From Rhodococcus tibetensis (GTDB lineage: Bacteria > Actinomycetota > Actinomycetes > Mycobacteriales > Mycobacteriaceae), in contig NZ_JANFQF010000003.1 of NCBI RefSeq assembly GCF_024438035.1, positions 248,001 through 312,000 of the forward strand: 64,000 nt of DNA, in the 5' to 3' direction. Made by a program: the position numbers and the translations under genes. The number at the start of each line of letters is the position of its first letter. Position 1 is the stretch's first letter. Below, piece after piece: positions 1-9,291 of this stretch. The notes below the pieces were generated by a model, which worked only from the letters and a program-made list of their open reading frames with translations, made no database searches and had not been told where the DNA came from.

Positions 1-1010
1 GCTTCGACGAGGTCGCGGCGCTCGGTCGCGGCCCGACTGGCCGATCCGGCGTCACGATGTTTCGCCCGCCCGCCCAATCCGTGGCGCTCGACGAGAGGGT
101 CGACGCGCTCCTTCAGCCAGGAGTTGTATTCGGGTGGCACGTAGGCGGAGCGCCCGTACAACTGCCGGTACTGCCGTATCAGTGCAGGATGCTCGGTGGC
201 GAGCCAATTCATGAACCAGCCTTTGGTGCTCCCCCGCAGATGCATCGGCAGCACCGTCGCCCGGGATGCTCCCGCCGCGGCGATCGCCTCGAGCAAACCA
301 TCGAGGTGCCGCGCCGAATCCGTCAGGAATGGGATAACCGGGGCGACCATCACATTGCACGTCATCCCCGCATCCGTGATGGTCCGGATCAGATCGAGGC
401 GGGCCCTGGGCGACGGAGTGCCGGGTTCGATCGACTTCTGCAGATCGGCGTCGTGAATGGCCAACGACACGCCGATACTGACCGGGACCTGTTGTGCAGC
501 CAGGGTCAAGAGCGGAAGGTCGCGTCGCAGCAGCGTTCCTTTCGTCAGAATCGAGAAGGGTGTCGCCGACTCGGTCAGTGCCCGGATGATCCCCGGCATG
601 AGCCGGTACCGGCCCTCCGCCCGCTGATACGGGTCGGTGTTGGTGCCCAACGCTACGTGCTCGTGTTTCCACGACTTGCGGTTCAATTCTTTCCGAAGCA
701 CTGCCGCAACGTTCGTCTTCACCACGATCTGACTGTCGAAATCCCGCCCGGCGTCGAGATCGAGATACTCGTGGGTGGGCCGGGCGAAGCAGTAGCGACA
801 CGCATGTGAGCACCCCCGAAAGGCGTTGACCGTGTAGCGGAACGGAAGCTGCGACTCGTCGGGTGTCTTGTTGAGCGCACTCTTGCACAACACTTCGTGA
901 AAGGTGATGCCCTCGAAGTCCGGCGTCTGCACGCTGCGCACCAGCCCCGCCCGCTCGAGCCCGGGCAACGCTCCGTCGTCCGCGTCGAGCGCTTGCCCAT
1001 CCCACCTCAT
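1..1010 (-). CDS. Radical SAM protein, Rv2578c family (3' end outside window)
   Basis: The product is a radical SAM iron-sulfur protein of unknown substrate. The start codon is the ATG at 1010-1008 (MRWDGQALDADDG) and the frame stays open to base 1, where it still encodes DLVEA, so only the last residues are missing. Around residue 75 it carries the cluster-binding triad CSHACRYC, the CxxxCxxC signature that binds the 4Fe-4S cluster used to cleave S-adenosylmethionine. The sequence is very close to what I recall of M. tuberculosis Rv2578c, including FEGITFHEVLCKSALNK. An overlapping frame starting at 1026 gives an arginine/proline-rich product and is a shadow. Family assignment is firm; function is unknown. 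Confidence 0.9.
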   Translation of the reverse strand, partial: MRWDGQALDADDGALPGLERAGLVRSVQTPDFEGITFHEVLCKSALNKTPDESQLPFRYTVNAFRGCSHACRYCFARPTHEYLDLDAGRDFDSQIVVKTNVAAVLRKELNRKSWKHEHVALGTNTDPYQRAEGRYRLMPGIIRALTESATPFSILTKGTLLRRDLPLLTLAAQQVPVSIGVSLAIHDADLQKSIEPGTPSPRARLDLIRTITDAGMTCNVMVAPVIPFLTDSARHLDGLLEAIAAAGASRATVLPMHLRGSTKGWFMNWLATEHPALIRQYRQLYGRSAYVPPEYNSWLKERVDPLVERHGLGGRAKHRDAGSASRAATERRDLVE

Positions 1011-1137
1011 AGGTACATGCGAACATGTGTTCTAACCGGTGTCAAGGGGGGCCGAAGTTCGACCGCGCGTAGCGACGTCGACAGCGGGGTACTCGCGGGA
1101 ACGTCGACCGCCCGACTACATCCCCTGCGAGGTATCC

Positions 1138-1638
1138 ATGTCCACTGACGCCATAGTGCTTCTGCGAAACGACCACAAGGCAATCCGGAAACTCTTCCGC
1201 GAGTTCCGCAGCGCCGGCCCTGACGCCGAAACCGAGAAGGGGCGCATCGTCGACCAGATCATCGAGGCGCTGACCGTGCACACCTACATCGAGAACGAGT
1301 GCATGTACCCCGAGGTGCGCAAGCTCGCCCCCGATCTCGAAGACGACATCCTGGAGTCGTACGAGGAGCATCACGTCGCCGATGTCCTGGTGATGGAACT
1401 TGCGGCCATGAAGCCCGACAACGAGCGATTCGACGCGAAGACCACTGTTCTCATCGAGAGCGTCGAGCACCACATCGAAGAAGAGGAACAGGAGTGGTTC
1501 CCGAAAGTTCGGGAAGAGTTGGGGCGCAAGCAGCTTCAGGAGATGGGCGCACGACTGCTGGAATGGAAGGAAAAGGCACCCCGCTCGCCCGCACAGCCGT
1601 CGGCGTTGAAGAAGACGGTCGACGCCGTCATCAAGTGA
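1138..1638 (+). CDS. Hemerythrin domain protein
   Basis: This is a 166-residue all-helical hemerythrin/HHE cation-binding protein, expected to hold a di-iron centre in the cytoplasm and to respond to oxygen, NO or peroxide. The ATG at 1138 follows a GCGAGG ribosome site and puts the first iron-ligand helix near the N terminus (NDHKAIRKLF). Further candidate ligands are HTYIENE, EEHH, and HHIEEEEQEW near residue 115, in the spacing of HHE proteins. The C-terminal third is a lysine/proline-rich tail. An in-frame upstream start at 1039 would add about 33 non-conserved residues, so I prefer 1138. It stands alone, divergent from the radical SAM gene. Confidence 0.85.
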   Translation: MSTDAIVLLRNDHKAIRKLFREFRSAGPDAETEKGRIVDQIIEALTVHTYIENECMYPEVRKLAPDLEDDILESYEEHHVADVLVMELAAMKPDNERFDAKTTVLIESVEHHIEEEEQEWFPKVREELGRKQLQEMGARLLEWKEKAPRSPAQPSALKKTVDAVIK

Positions 1639-1902
1639 CGTCCCGATCGTCGTAACTGCGGGCGCTGGACCTCGCTCGCCCGACAAAGCGTGTGCACCAG
1701 GGACTGAACGGGACCGGGGATTGGACGTGTGCCTAGTAGCGCGGCCAGAGCACCATCGTGTACAACAGTGATGCGGGTCTGTGATGCAAACCACACCTCC
1801 GTGTTACCGAACGAGACCGGCTACCTGGAATCGAAACACTCTCCTCCCGGAGATCGCAGTGGCAGTGCGGATCCTCCGCCGGGGAAGGAAAGGACACCCT
1901 GC

Positions 1903-3300
1903 ATGCCCCTGCCGATGTCGCCGACCGATTCACTGTTCCTACTCGGCGAGTCGCGGGAGCACCCGATGCACGTCGGGGGCCTGGCCGTGTTCACGCCTCC
2001 GGACGGCGCCGACGCCGCCGGGGTGCGGGCGATGTTCGAGACGGCGATGGTCGCCGACGAGGTCGCCCCGACGTTCCGCAAACGCGCACGGCGCTCGGTG
2101 ACCACCCTGGGCCAGTGGGGCTGGGACACCGCCACGGATGTCGACCTGAACCATCACGTGCATCGCCACGCCCTCCCCCGCCCCGGCGGCATGCCCGAAC
2201 TGTTGGCGTTGGCGTCACGGTTGCACGCCGGTCTGCTCGACCGCAGTCGGCCGCTGTGGGAGATGCACCTGATCGAGGGTCTCGCCGACGGCCGTTACGC
2301 GGTGTACACCAAGATCCACCACGCCCTCGCCGATGGCGCCTCCGCGATGAACCTGTTGCGCCGCAGTATGAGTGAAGACCCCGATCGACAGATGATGCCC
2401 GCCCCCTGGCAACCCGTGCCCGCCCCGACCGGCGACGCATCGCGCTCCACGTCGCCGTTCCTGCCCGGGGTTATGGATGTGCGGGCCTTGCCGGGCCTGG
2501 CGCTGCGGGGCGCCCGCGAGGTCGCAGGTCTCGCTCCGGCCTTGGCCGACACCGTGGACCGTGCCTTGCGCGCCCACGGCGGGCCGATGTCGATGCGTGC
2601 ACCGCACACCGTCTTGAACGTCCCTATCGGCGGGGCTCGGCAGTTCGCCGCACAATCCTGGCCGCTCGAGCGAATTCGATTGGTCGCCAAGCACGCCGAC
2701 GCCACCGTCAATGACATCGTCCTGGCAATGTCCGCCGGAGCCTTGCGCACCTACCTCGATGATCTGGGCGCCCTGCCGGACGAACCGCTGATCGCGATGG
2801 TTCCGGTCTCCCTGCGCGCCGCCGACGCCGAATCCCAGGGTGGCAATCGGGTGGGGGTCTTGATGTGCAACCTCGGCACCCATCTGCCCGACCCCGGGGC
2901 GCGACTCGAAACGATTCGGACCTGCATGCATGAAGGCAAGCAGGCCCTGCGCGCCATGAGCCCGTCCCAGGCACTGGCTATGAGCGCCCTCGGAGCCGCT
3001 CCGCTCGGCTTCGAGATGCTCGCCGGCCGGCGGGGGCCGCTGCGCCCACCGTTCAACCTGGTGATCTCCAATGTCGCCGGCCCCGACGGTCCCCTGTACT
3101 GGAACGGCGCCCGCCTCGACGCCCTGTACCCGCTGTCGATCCCGGTGACCGGACAGGCACTGAACATCACCGTCACCAGCAGCGACGACCATCTCGTGTT
3201 CGGGTTGACCGGATGCCGATCCGCGGTCCCAAATCTGCAGCCGATGCTCGACCACCTCGACACCGCACTCGTCGCCCTGGAGGACGCCGTCGGCCTGTAG
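1903..3300 (+). CDS. Wax ester synthase/diacylglycerol acyltransferase (WS/DGAT)
   Basis: This 465-residue acyltransferase condenses acyl-CoA with fatty alcohols or diacylglycerol to make wax esters or triacylglycerol, the storage lipids of Rhodococcus. The active-site motif HHALADG is at about residues 139-145 with both histidines present. Other family marks are the N-terminal MSPTDSLFLLGESREHPMHV, PLWEMHLIEGL just before the active site, and NLVISNVAGPDGPLYWNGA near the C terminus. The ATG at 1903 follows GGGGAAGGAAAGG; a start at 1729 would add an unrelated extension. It converges on a second WS/DGAT gene only 22 bp away. Substrate preference cannot be read from the sequence. Confidence 0.92.
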   Translation: MPLPMSPTDSLFLLGESREHPMHVGGLAVFTPPDGADAAGVRAMFETAMVADEVAPTFRKRARRSVTTLGQWGWDTATDVDLNHHVHRHALPRPGGMPELLALASRLHAGLLDRSRPLWEMHLIEGLADGRYAVYTKIHHALADGASAMNLLRRSMSEDPDRQMMPAPWQPVPAPTGDASRSTSPFLPGVMDVRALPGLALRGAREVAGLAPALADTVDRALRAHGGPMSMRAPHTVLNVPIGGARQFAAQSWPLERIRLVAKHADATVNDIVLAMSAGALRTYLDDLGALPDEPLIAMVPVSLRAADAESQGGNRVGVLMCNLGTHLPDPGARLETIRTCMHEGKQALRAMSPSQALAMSALGAAPLGFEMLAGRRGPLRPPFNLVISNVAGPDGPLYWNGARLDALYPLSIPVTGQALNITVTSSDDHLVFGLTGCRSAVPNLQPMLDHLDTALVALEDAVGL

Positions 3301-3322
3301 CACCCTCCGCCCGAGGATCCGG

Positions 3323-4723
3323 TCACCGGCCGGCTGCGTGGGCCGCGGCATCGAGCTCGGTCAGGGCGGTGTCGAGGTGGCCGACGATACGATGCAGGTG
3401 CGGCACCGCGATGCGATCGCCCACGACACCGACGTGCAGCTCCCCGGATCGGCTGGTGAGAGTAATACTCAACGCCTGTCCGCGCGCGAGGGCGGGGACG
3501 GGGTAGACCGCGTCGAGGCGGGCCCCGTTCCAAAACCGCGGGCGGGTCGGGCCTGGGGTGTATGAAATGGTCACGTTGAAAGGTGGCGGGATGTCATCGA
3601 GCACCCGCCGGACCGGTTCGAGCATGATCGGACTCAAGGTGAGGGCGCTGACCAGCTGGAACTGGGAACGGCCGAGGGCGGCGACGACACGACTGGTATG
3701 AGCGACGGAGTCCGCGATCCGCGCCAATCGCGCGAGTGGGTTGTCTTCGTCGGTGCCCAGCGACACCACCATCGCCCCGATCCCCCGGCCCGCGGCACCG
3801 ATGGTGGGACCCTCACCGAAGTCGAGCGGGACCGGCAGCATCGCTGTCAACGGCGCATCGGGGAGGGCGTACTGCTCGAGCAGATACTCGCGGAGGGCTC
3901 CCGCGCACATCGTCAACACCACCACCTCCAACGGGGCGCCGGTGCAGGCGGCGAGCCGGCGCAGGGGCTTCAGCGGCCAGGACCGGACGGCCACCTTCCG
4001 CGCGCGCCCGGTCGGAGCGTTGAAGATCGTCGGCGGTGACTGCAACGGCAACGTCAGGTGCTCTTCGGTCAGTCCGCGGTAGCCCGTCCGCATCAGGGTG
4101 GGGACAGTGGCGGCCAACTCCCACGTGAGGCTGAGGCCGGACCGCAGCATCATGCGCGGGCCGAGGGAGGGATGCCGCGCTGGGGCCGCGACCGACGGAC
4201 TCCACGGCGCCGGGCAGTCGCGGATACCTGGGTCGACCGAGAGCGTGCGGTGCAGCAACCGCAACCCGGAGGCGCCGTCCGTCAACGACAGATGGAACTT
4301 CGTGTACACCGCGGTGCGCCCGTCGGTCAGGCCTTCGATGACATGCATTTCCCACATCGGATGCTGCGGATCGAGCGGCATCGAATGCATCTGTGAGACC
4401 AGCGACAGCAAGTCGGCCATGGTGCCGGCGCCAGGCACTGCGGTGTGGCGCACGTGATATTCGAGATCGACCTCGTCCTGGGAGCGCCACCACGGATACC
4501 CGTGCAGCAGACGGATCGGGCGTTTGCGGAACAGTTCCGAGACCTCGGTGTGTGCGCGCAGACGCTCGACCATGTCGGCGGCGTGGGCGCCTGGCGCGGT
4601 GCCGGTCTGCGGTTCGAACAGCGTCAGGGTGGCCACGTGCATCGGGTGCGACGGGGATTCGAACAGCACGAACATCGCCTCGGTCGGACTCATCGGCGCC
4701 AGTCCGCCGAACCCAGCTCGCAC
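3323..4723 (-). CDS. WS/DGAT-like protein with altered catalytic motif
   Basis: This is a full-length WS/DGAT relative of 466 residues. It shares MSPTEAMFVLFESPSHPMHV, HPMWEMHVIEGL, NVTISYTPGPTRPRFWNGA and the terminal HLDTAL with its convergent neighbour. The motif that reads HHALADG in the neighbour reads HLSLTDG here (about residues 144-150): the codon at 4291-4289 is CTG (Leu) in place of the second, catalytic histidine. The start chosen is GTG at 4723, 5 nt after a strong GGGAGGT site; ATG at 4693 is the alternative. It may be inactive, regulatory, or use another mechanism. The frame is otherwise intact and shows no sign of decay. Confidence 0.88.
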   Translation of the reverse strand: MRAGFGGLAPMSPTEAMFVLFESPSHPMHVATLTLFEPQTGTAPGAHAADMVERLRAHTEVSELFRKRPIRLLHGYPWWRSQDEVDLEYHVRHTAVPGAGTMADLLSLVSQMHSMPLDPQHPMWEMHVIEGLTDGRTAVYTKFHLSLTDGASGLRLLHRTLSVDPGIRDCPAPWSPSVAAPARHPSLGPRMMLRSGLSLTWELAATVPTLMRTGYRGLTEEHLTLPLQSPPTIFNAPTGRARKVAVRSWPLKPLRRLAACTGAPLEVVVLTMCAGALREYLLEQYALPDAPLTAMLPVPLDFGEGPTIGAAGRGIGAMVVSLGTDEDNPLARLARIADSVAHTSRVVAALGRSQFQLVSALTLSPIMLEPVRRVLDDIPPPFNVTISYTPGPTRPRFWNGARLDAVYPVPALARGQALSITLTSRSGELHVGVVGDRIAVPHLHRIVGHLDTALTELDAAAHAAGR

Positions 4724-5215
4724 ACCGCACCTCCCGACTCTGTGGTCCCAGCACAGCACACCGCGCCCACGGGGGCCCCGCTTTTCCGCCGAGACCCCAC
4801 GCTGGACGCCGCGGCTCCCACGCAGCCACACTATTCACCCAGCTCGAAGAGCCCGCCTCGGGAGTGACTGATCCACCGTCCAAAATATTTGGGCGAGTGT
4901 TCGAATCGGTGCACGAGCAGTGATCGACGGGAATCTCACGCGATGTGAACGCATCTATGCGCGGTAGGGCGCGAAAAGTATCCGCACCCGTTGATCCCTG
5001 CCATTCGAAAGACGATGCCGGCCCGTTAAAAACAAGATGCTGGGCATTGCGGTGGACCGGTACTCGCGCGTATATTAGACCTTGCGGATCGAGAGAGTAG
5101 TCGGCAACGGTGAAAGACTCGTGAAGCAGAGATCCGGCCGAGAATGTGAGAGCATTCCCGGCCGAACCCCTGTTTGGGGTAGCTGCTCTTCCAACCGGGT
5201 CGATTCCCGCTCTCC

Positions 5216-5259
5216 GTCGAGGTGTAGTGCCTTCCGGGTCGAGGTGTAGTGCCCTCCGG
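5216..5259 (+). repeat. Tandem duplication of a 22-bp unit
   Basis: Two head-to-tail 22-bp copies lie at 5216-5237 and 5238-5259. Both contain GTCGAGGTGTAGTGC and end in CTCCGG or TTCCGG. They differ at a single base (T versus C). This looks like a recent local duplication; no function is apparent. Confidence 0.8.
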
Positions 5260-5284
5260 CCGAAAGGGTCAGGCGGCCGGAGGG
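5252..5284. terminator. GC-rich hairpin, possible terminator
   Basis: A perfect 10-bp inverted repeat (CCCTCCGGCC at 5252-5261 and GGCCGGAGGG at 5275-5284) encloses a 13-nt loop. No T-run follows on either strand, so termination is only one reading. The left arm overlaps the second copy of the tandem repeat. Confidence 0.4.
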
Positions 5285-5556
5285 ACTGGCTGTCGCGGAG
5301 TTGCCGTCCGAGGTCACGCGGCAGCACATACGCCGGATACCCGCATCTGCCGGGATTACTCCTCAGTCGAGGGCGGTCTGTTCAGTGCGCCCACCTGGTG
5401 ATGTCACCTTGTAGGTCGTGCCATGGTCCTTCAACCGGTCGAGGAGCTCCCGGCAACTCGCGACGGCCGGTTCGTCACGTGTCAAGGATCGGGGTATTTC
5501 GTGAGATTAACCTGTTCGCGGTGCGCCACTACCCCGGCAGTGGCATATTTCAGACC

Positions 5557-5754
5557 ATGCCGAAGTACAAGGTGACTCGTCGCGACGGAACATCGAGCGA
5601 CCGAACCTTCGACTCTGACTTCCAGGCGATCAATGAGACTCACAGGCCTACCGCGGCTCCAGCGGGCATCGTTCAGATCGACCGTTATGAGGACGGCGGA
5701 GGCTCGAGCGACGTGTGGTCGGCTTCCCCGCGAGGCCGAGCCGACCGCGCTTAG
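5557..5754 (+). CDS. Small hypothetical protein
   Basis: A possible 65-residue protein begins MPKYKVTRRDGTSSDRTF and continues with IVQIDRYEDGGG. The start resembles small soluble beta-strand-rich proteins, but I recognise no family. No clear ribosome site precedes the ATG at 5557, and the C-terminal end (SPRGRADRA) looks like read-through. It lies alone between a WS/DGAT-like gene and helR, converging with helR. Coding status is uncertain. Confidence 0.4.
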   Translation: MPKYKVTRRDGTSSDRTFDSDFQAINETHRPTAAPAGIVQIDRYEDGGGSSDVWSASPRGRADRA

Positions 5755-5806
5755 GTGGTCATCCGGCGGCGAGCTGGACACACCCAGGGCCGATACACGC
5801 GTATCG

Positions 5807-8008
5807 CTATGCCGACCGCTGATCTCCGGCCTGGGCGGGTGTCCCGATTTCGGCGAGTCCGATCAGCGCCTGCGGCAAGGGCCCCTGATGCAGCACGCCG
5901 AGACGCTGGGTGGCGCGGGTGAGAGCGACGTAGAGTTCGGCGGCGCCGCGTGGACCGTCGGCGAGGATCCGTTCCGGTTCCACGACCAGGACGGCGTCGA
6001 ACTCCAAGCCCTTCGTCTCCGACGCCACCACCGTGCCCGGGACACCCGGTGGCCCGATCACGATGCTGGTTCCTTCACGTCCGGCTTCGTCCCGTACGAA
6101 TTCGCCTATGGCAGAATCTACTTCATCCTCATCGACCCGCCTGGACCACGGCCGCACACCGCACGCGCGGACCGATTCCGGTGGCGTGATCCCGGGTGCG
6201 AACTCGGCGAGCAGCGCGGCAGCGACGGTCATGATCTCCGCCGGGGTTCGGTAGTTCACCGACAGCGACCTGTAGACCCAACGTCCGGGCACATACGGCT
6301 CCATCATGGCCTCCCACGAGGTTGCTCCGGCCACCGACCGGCGTTGGGCGAGATCGCCCACCACCGTGAAAGATCGGCCCGGGCAGCGCCGCATCAGCAC
6401 CCGCCAGTCCATCTCGGACAGTTCCTGGGCTTCGTCGACCACGACGTGTCGATAGGTCCAGTCCCGGTCCGCCGCGGCGCGTTCTGCGAGTTCCCGGGTG
6501 TCGCGGCCCCGGAAGCGGTCCGCCAGATCTTCGGCGTAGAGCATGTCCTGGGCGAGCAGATGGTCCTCATCGTCCATCAGGTCCTCGCGGCTGATCATGA
6601 GGTCCAGCACGCCGGCAGCGTACTCGGCCTCGTCCTTGCTTTCCCTCTCTGCAGTCTGGTCGACGGGCTTGTCGCGGCCCAAGAGGTCGACCAGTTCGTC
6701 GAGGAGCGGCACGTCCGACACCGTCCAGGCGTCGCCGTCGGCGCGCCACAGCGCCGGCGCGGCACCCGCCGCGACCAGCCGTTCGGGCGATGTGTACAGC
6801 TGTGCCAGCAGTCCTTCCGGCGTCAGGATGGGCCAGAATTCGTCGAGCGCGGCGGTGAACATGTCATGGTCCGCCAGCTCCTCGAGGAGGTCCTCCCTCA
6901 GCTGCTCCCACGCTTCGAGATCGTCCCGGGTCAGCCAGCCCCGGCCGATCCGGGCTATCGCCCGTTCGGTGAGCGCCCACGTGACGATGTCGCGGAACAC
7001 CGCGCGGGCCTCGTTGTGTGGCAGTCCGCTCCCGCGCGCCTCGTCCCTGGCCCACTCGGCGGTTCCGGCGTCGATCCGCACCGTGACGTCCGACAGTTCG
7101 ATCGGCAGCGGGTCTTCCGGCAATCGCTGGCAATCCGCGACCGCCGCCGCGAGCACGTCCAGGATTTTCAGCGAACCCTTGAGCCGCGCGGCCTCTGGGG
7201 TGTCCTCTGCGGTGACGCGCAGACCGGGCACGAGGTCACCCGTCGTCATGAACACCACGTTGGTCTCGCCCAGCGACGGGAGAACGCGGCCGATATGATC
7301 CAGGAACGCCGGGTTCGGCCCGACCACGAGCACACCATGGCGTTCCATCCGCTCCCGCTGCGTGTAGAGCAGGAAGGCGACGCGGTGCAGCGCCACCACG
7401 GTCTTCCCTGTCCCCGGACCCCCCTCTATCACCAGCACCCCGGAGTGGTCGAGCCGGATGATCTGGTCCTGTTCGGCTTGGATCGTCGCCACGATGTCGC
7501 GCATCCCGTCACCGCGGGGCGCGTTGACTGCCGCAATGAGGGCCGCGTCCCCTCGCTCGCCACCATCGGGGCGGCCGAGCACCTCGTCGGTGAAATCGAG
7601 CACTCGACGCCCGCGTGTGTGGAATTGGCGGCGCCGCCACGTGTCTTCCGGGCTCGCGGCGGTGGCGACGTAGAACGCACGCGCCGCCGGTGCCCGCCAA
7701 TCGAGCAACAGCGGTTCGAACTCGTTCTTCTCGTCGAAGAGGCCGATCCGGCCGATGTACGAATGTTCCCCTGACAGACTGTCCAACCGACCGAAGCACA
7801 GGCCGTTGTCGGCCACGTCCAGCCGCTTCATTTCTGCGGCCAGCGCGCGCACCTCGACATCACGTTCCATGGGTGTCCCGCCGTTTCCCCGCAATGCCGC
7901 GCCGTATTTACCTTTCACTCGCGCCCGCTCGGCGTCGATCCGTGTGTAGAGCCCGGCCACGTAGCTCCGCTCGGACCGCAATTCCTCTTCGTACCCCTGA
8001 TGTGACAT
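5807..8008 (-). CDS. helR: HelR: RNA polymerase-recycling helicase-like ATPase
   Basis: This 733-residue SF1/UvrD-like protein belongs to the HelD/HelR group, which binds RNA polymerase and uses ATP to dislodge stalled or rifamycin-bound enzyme. The N-terminal coiled region (SERSYVAGLYTRIDAERARVKGKYGAAL) is the part that in HelD-class proteins enters the polymerase secondary channel. Walker A is GGPGTGKTVVALHR, Walker B lies around VVVDEAQELSEMDW, and helicase motifs such as SVNYRTPAEI and YVALTRATQRLGVL follow. It lies 38 bp downstream of a rifampicin-type glycosyltransferase gene and shares its upstream RAE, which supports a role in rifamycin tolerance. The ATG at 8008 follows a GAGGGGG site; ATG at 8023 is the alternative. 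Confidence 0.88.
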   Translation of the reverse strand: MSHQGYEEELRSERSYVAGLYTRIDAERARVKGKYGAALRGNGGTPMERDVEVRALAAEMKRLDVADNGLCFGRLDSLSGEHSYIGRIGLFDEKNEFEPLLLDWRAPAARAFYVATAASPEDTWRRRQFHTRGRRVLDFTDEVLGRPDGGERGDAALIAAVNAPRGDGMRDIVATIQAEQDQIIRLDHSGVLVIEGGPGTGKTVVALHRVAFLLYTQRERMERHGVLVVGPNPAFLDHIGRVLPSLGETNVVFMTTGDLVPGLRVTAEDTPEAARLKGSLKILDVLAAAVADCQRLPEDPLPIELSDVTVRIDAGTAEWARDEARGSGLPHNEARAVFRDIVTWALTERAIARIGRGWLTRDDLEAWEQLREDLLEELADHDMFTAALDEFWPILTPEGLLAQLYTSPERLVAAGAAPALWRADGDAWTVSDVPLLDELVDLLGRDKPVDQTAERESKDEAEYAAGVLDLMISREDLMDDEDHLLAQDMLYAEDLADRFRGRDTRELAERAAADRDWTYRHVVVDEAQELSEMDWRVLMRRCPGRSFTVVGDLAQRRSVAGATSWEAMMEPYVPGRWVYRSLSVNYRTPAEIMTVAAALLAEFAPGITPPESVRACGVRPWSRRVDEDEVDSAIGEFVRDEAGREGTSIVIGPPGVPGTVVASETKGLEFDAVLVVEPERILADGPRGAAELYVALTRATQRLGVLHQGPLPQALIGLAEIGTPAQAGDQRSA

Positions 8009-8046
8009 GTTCCCCCTCTTCATCCGGCTCGACGATTACACGTGGT

Positions 8047-9291
8047 TCATGCGGGTACCGGCGGCTTGTCTCGGTGGATAGCGTCGAGCAACCGTGTCGC
8101 AGCTACCGACGCCCCGTCGGTGCGGATCGCGCGTGCCACGGCAACTGCCCGTGCACGGGTCTCGGCGGTCAACGCCGTCTCGAGTGCAGCCGACAGAGAT
8201 TCGATGGTCGGAGTCGGACCGTCATGTGCCGCGCCGATGCCCAGGTCAGCAACCCGGCCGGCCCAGTAAGTCTGGTCCACTGCCTGTTGAGGCACCACAA
8301 TCTGCGGCGCTCCCGCAAGGGAGGCCGTTGTCGTGGTGCCCGCGCCGCCGTGGTGCACGACGGCGGCCACCCGGCCGAACAGTGCCTGGTGGTTGATCTC
8401 ACCGACCGCGACGCAGTCGTCCCGGTCATCGATCAGGGCCAGGTCGGCCCAGCCCCGGGAGACGAGTGCGCGGTGGCCCTGTGCGCGTATCGCCTCGATG
8501 GCCACCTGGCCGACGTCGTTCGAGGCGTGCATGGGCATGCTGCCGAAGCCGACGTATATGGGTGGTGGGCCGGCGTCCAGGAACGCCTCCAGTTCTTCCG
8601 GGAGTGGGCGTTCGTCCGGCAGGATCCACGCGCCGGTCTGTACCACCTCGAGATCAGCCGGCTCCTGCCACGGACCCAGGGTCGGGTCCGTGGCCAGCCA
8701 GGGGTGATCGGTGAAGACATGATCGCGGAGGTTGTCCAACCGTGGCAGGCCGATCGAAGCCCGGTGGGTATTGAGTGCTTCGCCGAACAGTGCGTTCGCG
8801 CTCTCGGCGTCCAGGTCCCACAGCACCCGGTTGTCGGTAACCTGAGGTGGAAGCGGCCTGCCCGGCCGCGGGTGCGGTGGGTGGTGCGGCGACGGTAGGG
8901 TGACCGGCTGGTAGCTCGCGTACACGAAGTGAATGCCCAGTTTCTCGGCCACCGACTGCGCGCCGGCCGCGGCCGGCAGCAGGCCGGTCGCCACCAACGC
9001 ATCACATCCCTCGGCCGCTGCGCCGACCGTGTCGAACTGTGCGGCGATCAACTCGGCGGCCCTCTGGGGCACGCCGGCCGCCGATGGCGGCGTCGCCCCG
9101 GTCACCAACTCGCGCAACGGGCGACCGACCGGAACCAGCGGCACGCCGACATCGGCAAGCCGCTCCGCGAATTCCTCGTCCGGCGGCGCGCACACCCGCA
9201 CCTCTGCGCCGAGTGCCCGCAACTGCACCGCGAATGCCAGCAGCGGTTCGACGCCCCCACGCGAGTCATACGTCGACAACAACACGCGCAT
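8047..9291 (-). CDS. rgt: Glycosyltransferase family 1, probable rifamycin glycosyltransferase
   Basis: This 414-residue GT-B enzyme is of the macrolide/rifampicin glycosyltransferase type. It starts MRVLLSTYDSRGGVEPLLAF, as do enzymes acting on antibiotics. The C-terminal nucleotide-sugar site is visible as VVHHGGAGTTTTASLAGAPQIVVP, containing the HHGGAGTT motif. PPIYVGFGSMP marks the start of the second Rossmann lobe. Rgt-type enzymes attach a sugar to an ansa-chain hydroxyl of rifampicin and inactivate it. That specificity is inferred from the upstream RAE and the downstream helR. The ATG at 9291 has GGAG about 7 nt upstream; the longer frame from 9345 would overlap the RAE leader and is not supported. 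Confidence 0.8.
   Translation of the reverse strand: MRVLLSTYDSRGGVEPLLAFAVQLRALGAEVRVCAPPDEEFAERLADVGVPLVPVGRPLRELVTGATPPSAAGVPQRAAELIAAQFDTVGAAAEGCDALVATGLLPAAAGAQSVAEKLGIHFVYASYQPVTLPSPHHPPHPRPGRPLPPQVTDNRVLWDLDAESANALFGEALNTHRASIGLPRLDNLRDHVFTDHPWLATDPTLGPWQEPADLEVVQTGAWILPDERPLPEELEAFLDAGPPPIYVGFGSMPMHASNDVGQVAIEAIRAQGHRALVSRGWADLALIDDRDDCVAVGEINHQALFGRVAAVVHHGGAGTTTTASLAGAPQIVVPQQAVDQTYWAGRVADLGIGAAHDGPTPTIESLSAALETALTAETRARAVAVARAIRTDGASVAATRLLDAIHRDKPPVPA

Larger units (their letters stand above)
4724..5556. other. Gene-poor intergenic region
   Basis: No frame in these roughly 830 bases gives a convincing protein. The region must hold the promoter of the leftward WS/DGAT-like gene. 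It also holds a tandem duplication and a GC-rich hairpin listed separately. Its middle part is less GC-rich than the flanks, as is common for regulatory DNA. Confidence 0.5.

Noticed and set aside
4885-4915. T-loop-like GTTCGAATC suggesting a tRNA
   Set aside because: Flanking bases do not pair and no acceptor or anticodon stem can be drawn.
3813-5327. 504-codon leftward frame
   Set aside because: It overlaps the WS/DGAT-like gene in another frame and only its GC-driven openness supports it.
5633-7774. 713-codon rightward open frame
   Set aside because: It is antisense to helR, is rich in Arg/His/Pro and matches nothing; it arises from high GC.
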